Origin: Syntrophomonadaceae bacterium
Lineage (GTDB): Bacteria > Bacillota > Dethiobacteria > DTU022
Direction of reading: 5' to 3'
DNA: 7,563 bases
Assembly: GCA_003564055.1 (NCBI GenBank)
Contig: PWSG01000235.1
Coordinates: 1 to 7,563, forward strand
Positions 1 through 5,812 of the stretch are shown in pieces. Under the pieces are notes generated by a model. The model worked only from the letters and a program-made list of their open reading frames with translations, did no database searches and was not told where the DNA came from. Both the position numbers and the translations under genes were made by a program. The first letter of the stretch is position 1, and every line of letters begins with the position of its first letter.

Positions 1-8
1 ACCTATCG

Positions 9-13
9 CCTCC
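9..13 (-). promoter_or_regulatory. Shine-Dalgarno site of a gene starting just beyond the left edge
   Basis: The minus strand reads GGAGG here, with eight bases left before the window ends, so a start codon would fall at or just past the edge. Together with the SigA promoter at 62-90 this indicates another minus-strand gene immediately to the left. In Bacillus the gene after yacP is sigH, so sigH is the best guess, by synteny only. Confidence 0.6.
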
Positions 14-61
14 GTTTGGATATCTCAGGGTGGGAATATAGCAGGCTTGCTTTTCTTGGTT

Positions 62-90
62 ATTATAACTTAAAGATCAAGAGGGGTCAA
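62..90 (-). promoter_or_regulatory. SigA-type promoter for the gene left of the window
   Basis: On the minus strand there is a -35 box TTGACC (90-85), a 17-bp spacer and a perfect -10 box TATAAT (67-62). It lies 16 bp after the stop of the NYN nuclease gene. Transcription would start near position 55 and give an untranslated leader of roughly 50-60 nt before the expected start codon. The 15 bases over the -10 region (61-75) recur exactly at 6995-7009, in the promoter before the PIN/TRAM gene. The promoter would let the downstream gene be expressed independently of the cysE-cysS-rlmB operon. Confidence 0.8.
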
Positions 91-105
91 GCTTTTTGAG
101 TGAAA

Positions 106-612
106 TCAGGTTCGGCGCAAGCGCTGTAAGCTGTCAATAACAGATTTGTTCAATATATCATTAAGCATAATGCCCCGATCGCTTTTTTTATCGGCAAGAC
201 GGCGGCTGTAACTGTTTCTCTGCTCAGCCAGCCGTTCCTTCAAGGCAGATGCTGATATGCACCAGGCCCCCAGGGCCGATGCAGCCCTGTATTCAGCATA
301 GTCTGAAGTGGCTACTTCTACCTGCTTGTCAGTCGACAAGCCTGCCGCCAGTTTTTCAATCATAGTATCAGCGGCTTCCTTTCCTTCGGTAAAAACTACT
401 TCTACACCATCGACATGCTCCCAGTTGAATACCTTACCATCAAAAACTATTATAATCCGTTCCCAACACCAGGGAACATAGGCAGATAAAGTAGAAATAA
501 GCTGGTCGCGGGCACTGCCCATATCAGTTTCTTTAAGCGCCCTTAAATCATCCCAGGCCCCGACTATATTGTAACCATCAATAATCAGGATATCAGCTTT
601 CAGGAAAACCAT
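106..612 (-). CDS. yacP: NYN-domain endoribonuclease, YacP/Rae1 family
   Basis: This 168-residue protein is the usual length for the YacP/Rae1 family, PIN-like (NYN) metal-dependent ribonucleases. In Bacillus subtilis, Rae1 cleaves certain mRNAs in the ribosomal A site during translation. The fold's acidic residues are visible: IIDGYN near the N-terminus (Asp12, Asn15), the VFDG strand (Asp58), KEAADTMIEKLA (Asp82) and the ATSDYAEYR segment (Ser103, Asp104). The C-terminal 40 residues are basic and charged, which suits RNA or ribosome binding. The ATG start lies inside the end of rlmB (13-nt overlap). An AAAGG-like ribosome site sits very close to it, so translation is probably coupled to rlmB. 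The pairing with rlmB matches the Bacillus order. The family assignment is firm; the A-site cleavage role is transferred from Bacillus. Confidence 0.93.
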   Translation of the reverse strand: MVFLKADILIIDGYNIVGAWDDLRALKETDMGSARDQLISTLSAYVPWCWERIIIVFDGKVFNWEHVDGVEVVFTEGKEAADTMIEKLAAGLSTDKQVEVATSDYAEYRAASALGAWCISASALKERLAEQRNSYSRRLADKKSDRGIMLNDILNKSVIDSLQRLRRT

Positions 613-1337
613 CCCTTTCTGCAGGCCAGGGCAGTGTAAACAAGCACCGCTGTCGCCGCGGAAACATTTAGAGAACCGTCCGCGGTTCCCGGCGTTGGTA
701 TTTTTAATAACAGATCACAATTCATGCGCAGCAAGCGTGAAATACCTCTGCCTTCAGAGCCGACAATTAATACCAGGGGCCTGTTGTAGTCAGAGCGGTA
801 GTATAATTCATCACCGTCAGCCTCGGCGCCGTAAAGCCAGAACCCCTCTTCTTTAAGAATTTTTGCAGCCTGGTTTAAATTCCCAGCCCGGGCAACAGGA
901 ATCCAATCAGCTGCTCCGGCCGCAACTTTTCGCACAGCCGCTGTTACTCCTGCAGCACGCTTTTCAGGTATAATCAGACCGTTTACTCCAGCGGCATAAG
1001 CAGTACGCATAACCGCGCCTAAATTATTGGGATCTTCAATATGATCCAGCATAATTAAAAAAGGTTCTTCCTTATGGCTGCGGGAAATAGCTATTAATTT
1101 TTTTAAAGAACAATACTCAAATGGCAAAACTTTTGCAGCAACGCCCTGGCTGCCCCTGGCGCCTTCGGTTTCTGTTTGGAATTCGGGTTTAGATAACTTT
1201 TTAACAGGTACTTTTCTCTGCTGAGCGAGATGGATTATCTCGCTGACAATTTTCCCTTTTAGACCATCAGCGAGCATAATAAATATAGGCTTCCCGCTTC
1301 GCAGGACCTCAAATACAGCCTGACGGCCAACTACCAA
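600..1337 (-). CDS. rlmB: 23S rRNA (guanosine-2'-O-)-methyltransferase RlmB, TrmH/SpoU family
   Basis: SPOUT-class methyltransferase that uses S-adenosylmethionine to methylate a guanosine ribose of 23S rRNA (G2251 in E. coli numbering). Counting from the TTG at 1337, residues 1-70 form the small N-terminal substrate-binding domain (VVGRQAVFEVL, and GSQGVAA at 62-68). The knotted catalytic domain follows. Motif 1 is DPNNLGAVMRTA with Asn104 and Arg111, motif 2 is VGSEGRG at 192-198, and motif 3 is IPTPG...SLNVSAA at 213-228. All three are intact and the length of 245 is normal. The start is uncertain. The TTG has no good Shine-Dalgarno site, while a strong GGAGG at 1407-1403 precedes in-frame codons back to 1394 that contain no ATG, GTG or TTG (see findings). 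It lies between the thymidylate synthase-like gene and the NYN nuclease gene and overlaps the latter by 13 nt. Confidence 0.95.
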   Translation of the reverse strand: MVVGRQAVFEVLRSGKPIFIMLADGLKGKIVSEIIHLAQQRKVPVKKLSKPEFQTETEGARGSQGVAAKVLPFEYCSLKKLIAISRSHKEEPFLIMLDHIEDPNNLGAVMRTAYAAGVNGLIIPEKRAAGVTAAVRKVAAGAADWIPVARAGNLNQAAKILKEEGFWLYGAEADGDELYYRSDYNRPLVLIVGSEGRGISRLLRMNCDLLLKIPTPGTADGSLNVSAATAVLVYTALACRKGWFS

Positions 1338-1402
1338 CTCTTCTTTTCCATTAAAAGGATCTGCTTTTTGATTATTAAAAGCTTGATCACTGATAGCACA
1401 AA

Positions 1403-1407
1403 CCTCC
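1403..1407 (-). promoter_or_regulatory. Strong Shine-Dalgarno site with no clear start codon for rlmB
   Basis: The minus strand reads GGAGG, 66 nt before the TTG at 1337. The rlmB frame is open from just after a TAA at 1421-1419. Eight bases after GGAGG the in-frame codon is ATC (1394-1392), one base from ATG. A GTG (1390-1388) lies 12 nt after the site but in another frame, which ends at a TAG after 19 codons. The site probably served rlmB, and its present pairing with a start codon is unresolved. Confidence 0.5.
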
Positions 1408-1434
1408 GCATCCTTGAATTAACCCTGGCTTAGC

Positions 1435-2094
1435 TTAGCACTTATGCGCATTCAACAGGTTAACAATCGGAAAATACTGCTCGTAAATATGGGCCCCGGA
1501 TGAATATGCGGTTATACGGCCGTCGGCAGCGGGGAAATTAAGATGCATTAAAATATATTCTTTTAAAAGCTGCAGCCCGCCCATATTTTCAGGAAATCCG
1601 ACAAAAATGTCCCAGGACCGAAAGAAAATGGACATATGCAGTTGACCATCAACTACTTTAAAATCGACTACCCTCAAGCAGGGCGGATCATTTAAATTAA
1701 TATTCTCCGCTCCTCCAATATTCATACAGGCCTGGTTGGTAGCCCCCTGCGATCGGTTCAACAAATCAATTACCTCTGGCAGCTGGGGAGCGATATGCTG
1801 CCCATATGTATAATCTTCCATATCACACTTGGTATCCGTTACCAGGTAATCATAAAAATATTCCTGGATTCTCTCTTCTGAAGTCGGCGCGGGAATGCCG
1901 CAGTTTTCAGGCAGCCATACTGCCAGAGGCCTCGTGTACGGCTCTTCAATAACAACAGTAAGGTGATCAAGCTGTTTGCGCAGCTGCCCTTCGTAACTGC
2001 CTTTCTTAATTTTATAACTATAACCATAACGGGCACAATTCCATAAAACCATGCGCCAGGCTGCCTCTATTGTTCTTTCCCGGATATAGGCCAT
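1435..2094 (-). CDS. Thymidylate synthase-like protein (compact ThyA fold, resembling the methanogen type)
   Basis: This 219-residue protein belongs to the ThyA superfamily, which methylates or hydroxymethylates the pyrimidine ring of nucleotides such as dUMP. The C-terminal half shows the signatures: PPC with the nucleophile Cys139, FFRSWDIF with Arg159, Ser160 and Asp162, GFPEN with Asn170 (the residue that selects dUMP), and GAHIYEQY with His202 and Tyr204. Spacing from Cys to Arg (20) and Asp to Asn (8) equals that of E. coli ThyA (C146, R166, D169, N177). The protein is shorter than E. coli ThyA (264), and the N-terminal half is divergent and lacks the RTGTGT loop. With no gap in the alignment, the positions of the phosphate-binding arginine pair (E. 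coli 126-127) are Thr119-Asn120. GGAGG lies 9 nt before the ATG. It occupies the slot where Bacillus has mrnC, between cysS and rlmB. The fold is secure; thymidylate synthesis itself is an inference. Confidence 0.8.
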   Translation of the reverse strand: MAYIRERTIEAAWRMVLWNCARYGYSYKIKKGSYEGQLRKQLDHLTVVIEEPYTRPLAVWLPENCGIPAPTSEERIQEYFYDYLVTDTKCDMEDYTYGQHIAPQLPEVIDLLNRSQGATNQACMNIGGAENINLNDPPCLRVVDFKVVDGQLHMSIFFRSWDIFVGFPENMGGLQLLKEYILMHLNFPAADGRITAYSSGAHIYEQYFPIVNLLNAHKC

Positions 2095-2324
2095 TTTTAA
2101 AAACCTCCGTCTGATTACTTAATTGGAGAAGGGCATAGATCTTCTTGCCCTAAAGCTCTATCCCGCATAACTCCCCAGGGGGAAGGATCTAAACCTTTTA
2201 GCTCCCGTATTGGAGATTGTCAGTCCACAATTATTCTTTAAAACATATCTCCTTAAATCCCTAAAATTTTTCTTTTCAATCCTGAATCCCGATTACTAAA
2301 GCTCTGACCCTGCCTTTTCCCCTG
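2095..2324 (-). other. 230-nt intergenic region, no gene recognised
   Basis: This lies between the cysS stop and the thymidylate synthase-like gene. No reading frame of useful length or recognisable homology was seen on the minus strand, and it is too short for an intact mrnC (about 400 nt). It contains a Shine-Dalgarno-like AAGGAG (2256-2251) with no usable start after it, and a 10-bp direct repeat CTAAAGCTCT (2150-2159 and 2296-2305). A small hairpin lies at 2131-2150 (GGGCA/TGCCC), and CTCC/GGAG can pair just upstream of it. There is no U-tract, so I see no terminator. The GGAGG at 2108-2104 is the ribosome site of the next gene. Confidence 0.6.
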
Positions 2325-3731
2325 CTAACTCTTCTTCCATCGTGTGCCATGCGGAGTATCTTCAAGTAAAATCCCCCGCTCCTGCAGTTCGTCGCGAATC
2401 CGGTCAGCAGCAGCATAATCCTTATTAGCCCGGGCTTCATCCCGCCTGGCAATCATAACTTCAATTTCCTCATCAAGACTTTCCGGTAAAGACATATTGA
2501 TGATTTCAAAAACACTATTTGTATTACGGTAGAATGTAAGCGCTTCTTCCAAAAGCTGCCTGTTATAGGGGTGACCTTCCTTTATGTAAATATTACAGCT
2601 GCGGGCCAGATCGAAAAGCACACCTAAGGCATCGGCTGTGTTGAAATCATCGTCCATTGCTTCGGTAAAGCGTTTTTGGGCTTCGGATAAAGCTTTTTTT
2701 AGAGATTTTTCATGTTCACTATCAGAATCTTTAGCTCCTTCAAGTGCGCGAAGCAAGTTTGTAACCATCTCCTGTAGTCTTTGCCGCCCTGATCTGCTTT
2801 GAGCTACCAGTTCACCACTAAAATTTAGCGGGCTGCGGTAATGCCCAGATAAAATTAAAAAACGCAGATCCAGGGGGTCATGTTTCCTGACAAGCTCATG
2901 GACTGTAAGCACATTGCCCAGCGATTTGGACATTTTTGTATCCTCTATATTCAGGTATCCGGCATGCATCCAGTAGCGGGAAAGTGGTCGTCTGTCGGCG
3001 CCCCAGGTCTGGGCAATCTCATTTTCATGATGGGGAAATATAAGATCTGCTCCGCCGGCATGAATATCCAAAGTATCATTCATAAAATAAGTTGACATAG
3101 CAGAACATTCGATATGCCAGCCCGGACGGCCTTCACCCCAGGGACTATCCCAGGACGGCTCACCTTCTTTTCTTTGCTTCCAGAGGACAAAATCAAGCGG
3201 ACTGCGTTTTTTTTCACCGGGCTCAACCCTTGCACCCATTAAAAGCTCGTCCTGCTTTTGATGGGAAAGCTGCCCGTAATTCGGAAATTTAGCCGTATCA
3301 TAATAAACATCGCCGTCGCTGATATAAGCGAATCCGTTTTCAAGCAAACGCTTAATAAGTTCAATGATTTTATCAATATGCTCTGTTGCCCGCGGTGTTG
3401 CGTCAGCGGGGCGCACCCGCAGAGTATTGACATCCTCCTCGTAGGCTTTTATAAAGCGCTCAGCCAGCTCAGGCACTGTTATGCCCTGCTCTTTAGCACG
3501 GTTAATCATCTTGTCGTCTATATCCGTGTAGTTTTGCACCAGTTTGACATCGTAATCGCAGAATTCCAGGTAGCGCCTGATCACGTCAAAAATGATGAAA
3601 ACCCTGGCGTTGCCAATATGAATATAATCGTAGACAGTCGGACCGCAAACGTAAAAAGTAACAAGCGGAGGATTCCCCGGCTTAAAATCTTCTTTGCAAC
3701 GATTAATGGTATTATAAATTTTTATGGACAC
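2325..3731 (-). CDS. cysS: Cysteinyl-tRNA synthetase
   Basis: Cytoplasmic class I aminoacyl-tRNA synthetase that charges tRNA-Cys with cysteine using ATP. The 468 residues match the family (466 in Bacillus). The Rossmann catalytic domain carries HIGN at 38-41 (the HIGH motif) and KMSKS at 266-270. The zinc ligands that read the cysteine thiol are at the E. coli positions or one off: Cys29 in YVCGPTVYD, Cys209 in GWHIECS, and His234 and Glu238 in HHENE. A helical domain follows, then the C-terminal anticodon-binding region ending [20 protein letters not shown]. The start is GTG, with GGAG 10 nt upstream and a 10-nt overlap with the end of cysE, so translation of the two is probably coupled. 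Transcription is likely shared with cysE from the structured leader at 4382-4601. Every key residue is present, so the gene should be functional whatever the state of cysE. Confidence 0.98.
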   Translation of the reverse strand: MSIKIYNTINRCKEDFKPGNPPLVTFYVCGPTVYDYIHIGNARVFIIFDVIRRYLEFCDYDVKLVQNYTDIDDKMINRAKEQGITVPELAERFIKAYEEDVNTLRVRPADATPRATEHIDKIIELIKRLLENGFAYISDGDVYYDTAKFPNYGQLSHQKQDELLMGARVEPGEKKRSPLDFVLWKQRKEGEPSWDSPWGEGRPGWHIECSAMSTYFMNDTLDIHAGGADLIFPHHENEIAQTWGADRRPLSRYWMHAGYLNIEDTKMSKSLGNVLTVHELVRKHDPLDLRFLILSGHYRSPLNFSGELVAQSRSGRQRLQEMVTNLLRALEGAKDSDSEHEKSLKKALSEAQKRFTEAMDDDFNTADALGVLFDLARSCNIYIKEGHPYNRQLLEEALTFYRNTNSVFEIINMSLPESLDEEIEVMIARRDEARANKDYAAADRIRDELQERGILLEDTPHGTRWKKS

Positions 3732-4381
3732 TTCTTAAACACTCCATTTTCTATTTCCAGCCCCTGGCAGCGAAGTTTGTCGATTTGATCCTGTAAATTC
3801 TGCAGGGCTTCAGCAACCGGGTCGGGCATATCGCTGTGATTGAGATTTATTGAAGACACTTTTTCTCCATTATAGTTGACCACCCTGGCCGGAAGCCCGA
3901 CCAGTGTAGAGTTTGGCGGTGCAGATCTTAGAACCACCGAGCCTGCCCCGATACGGCAGTTCTCACCGATTACAATCGGACCGAGAATCTTTGATCCTGT
4001 TCCGACAACAACATTGCTGCCAATTGTGGGATGCCGCTTACCCTGGTCTTTGCCTGTGCCCCCCAGGGTTACATTCTGATATATCGTCACATTAACACCA
4101 ATTTCAGTGGTCTCCCCGATTACTACTCCCATACCGTGATCAATAAAGAACCCTGCCCCGATTTTTGCCCCGGGGTGGATTTAAATTCCTGTTAAAAACC
4201 GCGACAAGTGAGATATTAAACGCGGAAGCAGCACAAACCCCCGGCGGTAAAAAAAGTGGGCCACCCTGTGACTGAGTAAAGCATGAAGACCCGGGTAACA
4301 AAGGAGCACTTCAATTGTGCTTTTCGCTGCCGGGTCTCTTTCTTTAACAGCCCTAATATCTTCTCTAATCCTTTCAAACAC
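3722..4381 (-). pseudogene. cysE: Serine O-acetyltransferase, interrupted by an in-frame TAA at codon 67
   Basis: CysE transfers acetyl from acetyl-CoA to L-serine, the first committed step of cysteine synthesis. The frame runs from a GTG at 4381 (AAGGAG 9 nt upstream) to the TAA at 3722 without a shift: 219 residues, as in Bacillus. The N-terminal helical domain is codons 1-66, ending RFLTGI. Codon 67 (4183-4181) is TAA. The same frame then resumes with the left-handed beta-helix IHPGAKIG, catalytic DHG (Asp81, His82), [15 protein letters not shown] (His117) and AGSVVL, followed by a C-terminal tail. Relatives read LTGIEIHPGA, so GAA to TAA, one base, explains the stop. If the stop is real, the upstream piece is only the N-terminal domain. 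The next ATG (codon 84) would give a 136-residue fragment lacking Asp81 and His82. It overlaps cysS by 10 nt. The lack of any other damage suggests a very recent mutation, a strain variant or a base-call error. Confidence 0.93.
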
Positions 4382-4601
4382 AGCAAATATCTCCTTAAAA
4401 ATAAATATTGCAGACTATAATCTGCCTGCTGGTGCGAATCCACAGGGAAGGTTCCACCAGCTTCGGTATTAAAGTTGAGAAACCAGAGCTAAGAAACCAG
4501 ATTACTTAAAACGCTCGAACCATTCCCATGGCACCGTTTATTTTAGTAATCTTTTGCTGTAATGCTGGCGTTTCATGGTAATGAACCATTTTGATCCTAC
4601 C
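4382..4601 (-). promoter_or_regulatory. Structured leader of cysE-cysS, candidate cysteine T-box
   Basis: This is a 220-nt non-coding stretch between ispF and cysE. On the minus strand, a long hairpin is bounded by GATTACT and AGTAATC (4551-4545 with 4506-4500), with inner helices AAACG/CGTTT and GCCAT/ATGGT. Further on is GGTGGAACC, which contains the T-box core UGGNACC (4456-4450). The flanking GCTGGTG (4461-4455) and CACCAGC (4434-4428) pair perfectly. A terminator-like hairpin GCAGA/TCTGC (4425-4410) and a U-rich run come next, just before the cysE ribosome site. In T-boxes the base after UGG pairs with the tRNA discriminator; tRNA-Cys has U, and A is present here. Bacillus cysES has a T-box in the same place. 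I could not identify stem I with a confident cysteine specifier codon, so this remains a candidate. Confidence 0.4.
4410..4425 (-). terminator. Weak terminator-like hairpin before cysE
   Basis: On the minus strand GCAGA and TCTGC flank a 6-nt loop, followed by a U-rich stretch (4409-4397) and then the AAGGAG of cysE. The stem is only five pairs, so it is weak alone. In a T-box leader it would be the conditional terminator. It could also simply be a hairpin near the ribosome site. Confidence 0.3.
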
Positions 4602-5111
4602 CTATTCAGCTTCGTGACCTGCCGGGCCGGGATGGGTACCTTTCTCTACCAAAACGACAGCCTGGGCTGCAATGCCCTCTTCCCGACCGCAGACCCCGAG
4701 TCCTTCGGTAGTCGTTGCCTTAACTGAAATCCTGCACAAGGGCAAAGCCAGGGCAGCGGCAATATTGGCTCTCATTCTTTCTATATAAGAAGAAAGCCGA
4801 GGTCTTTCGGCTATTATCACAGTATCGGTATTAATTATATACCATCTCTCCCGGCCTATTATAGCTTTGGTTTCTTTAAGCAGCTCCAGGCTTGATATGC
4901 CGCGGTAACGAGAATCGTCCGGAGGAAAATGAAAACCAATATCACCCAACGCGGCTGCACCCAGCATAGCATCAATAAGGGCATGAACCAGAACATCAGC
5001 ATCTGAATGGCCTTCCAGTCCAAGATGATAATCAATTTTTACTCCGCCCAGAATCAAGTCTTTTTTTTCTGCCAGGCGGTGCAAATCATAACCGGTGCCC
5101 ACTCGGTTCAC
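4602..5111 (-). CDS. ispF: 2-C-methyl-D-erythritol 2,4-cyclodiphosphate synthase
   Basis: IspF cyclises CDP-methylerythritol 2-phosphate to methylerythritol cyclodiphosphate with release of CMP, in the MEP (non-mevalonate) isoprenoid pathway. The zinc ligands Asp9 and His11 lie in GTGYDLHRL, and His43 in DVLVHALIDA. Other signatures are HSDAD at 35-39, GDIGFHFPPDD at 56-66, and the C-terminal KATTTEGLGVCGREEGIAAQA at 131-151. The chain is 169 residues, about ten longer than usual, because of a short hydrophilic tail (GTHPGPAGHEAE) after the last strand. The start is GTG, with a GAAGG ribosome site about 7 nt upstream and only 3 nt after the ispD stop, so the pair is translationally linked. 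It is the last gene before the 220-nt gap, and gltX, which follows ispF in Bacillus, is absent. Confidence 0.98.
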   Translation of the reverse strand: MNRVGTGYDLHRLAEKKDLILGGVKIDYHLGLEGHSDADVLVHALIDAMLGAAALGDIGFHFPPDDSRYRGISSLELLKETKAIIGRERWYIINTDTVIIAERPRLSSYIERMRANIAAALALPLCRISVKATTTEGLGVCGREEGIAAQAVVLVEKGTHPGPAGHEAE

Positions 5112-5114
5112 TTT

Positions 5115-5810
5115 TTAACCTTCTTTCCTCTCCGTCTCTAACCAAAGGTTAGCCAGGGCCAGATCACGGGAAGATGTTATCTTTAAGTTAACAGGGTCTC
5201 CGGCTACCGTCGCCACAGGCTTTCCCAGGCATTCAACCAGGGCAGCATCATCAGTTGCTTCCAGGTTATTTATAAATGCATTTTCATAAGCGCTCATTAT
5301 TATATTACGCCGAAAAACCTGCGGCGTTTGAACCAACCGCAAGTTATCCCTGGAAGGAGTAGATACAATAAAGCCTTCCCTGTCTACCTCTTTAGCTGTA
5401 TCGTTTAACTTTATTACGGGCACTGCTGCTCCGTAAAGGAAAGCAGCCTCCAGAAGACTTTCAAGAAGCCTTCTTGACGCCAGTGGTCTGGCGGCATCAT
5501 GGATACAAACAAGCTCTGCTTCAGATGACACAGCAGACAAACCGTTCTTAATTGATAGCTGCCTGCTTTCGCCTCCCGTAACAAGCTTATAGCTGCCGGG
5601 CGGATAAAAAGGCTTTATCAGCTGCATCACGGCTTCACTGTCGCCGGATGGAACAACCACTACAACTTCATCTATATCTTTATGCCCCATAAACAACGCT
5701 ACCGATCGGACCAGTACAGGCTTTCCTTCGAGTATGAGATACTGTTTCCTGGTAGCGCCGCCCATGCGTAATCCTGCACCGGCAGCAGCAATAACTGCAG
5801 CATTGCCCAT
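5115..5810 (-). CDS. ispD: 2-C-methyl-D-erythritol 4-phosphate cytidylyltransferase
   Basis: IspD couples methylerythritol 4-phosphate to CTP, giving CDP-methylerythritol, two steps before IspF in the MEP pathway. The nucleotide-binding N-terminus AAAGAGLRMGG...RKQY carries Arg15 and Lys22. GGESRQLSIKNGL (79-91), IHDAARPL (103-110), the QTPQVF segment (161-166), TDDAALVE (186-193) and NLKIT with Lys210 complete the family pattern. The length of 231 is typical. The ATG starts 2 nt after the stop of the PIN/TRAM gene. The ribosome site there is weak, so coupling to the upstream gene is likely. It is co-transcribed with ispF. Nothing unusual is seen. Confidence 0.98.
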   Translation of the reverse strand: MGNAAVIAAAGAGLRMGGATRKQYLILEGKPVLVRSVALFMGHKDIDEVVVVVPSGDSEAVMQLIKPFYPPGSYKLVTGGESRQLSIKNGLSAVSSEAELVCIHDAARPLASRRLLESLLEAAFLYGAAVPVIKLNDTAKEVDREGFIVSTPSRDNLRLVQTPQVFRRNIIMSAYENAFINNLEATDDAALVECLGKPVATVAGDPVNLKITSSRDLALANLWLETERKEG

Positions 5811-5812
5811 TT

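Noticed and set aside
2131..2150. Hairpin GGGCA/TGCCC in the cysS to thymidylate synthase-like gap
   Set aside because: No T-run on either side and a bulged stem, so it is not a terminator. It is likely chance or part of a minor leader fold.
2296..2340. 14-codon frame [14 protein letters not shown] at the end of cysS
   Set aside because: Too short to judge, no clear ribosome site of its own, no recognisable match. Kept only as a remark on the gap.
3258..3788. 176-codon open frame on the plus strand, antisense to cysS and the end of cysE
   Set aside because: It lies opposite firmly identified genes. Its protein shows no recognisable domain and it has no convincing ribosome site. It is a shadow of cysS codon use.
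4181..4183. Selenocysteine or other programmed recoding at the cysE stop
   Set aside because: The codon is TAA, not TGA, and the expected residue is Glu. Mutation or base-call error is far simpler.
4216..4443. 75-codon minus-strand frame overlapping the cysE N-terminus
   Set aside because: It overlaps cysE in another frame and shows no recognisable family pattern. The cysE frame has a better ribosome site and clear homology.
4575..4589. Hairpin ATGGT/ACCAT just after ispF
   Set aside because: Five pairs without a following T-run. It is too weak to be an ispF terminator.
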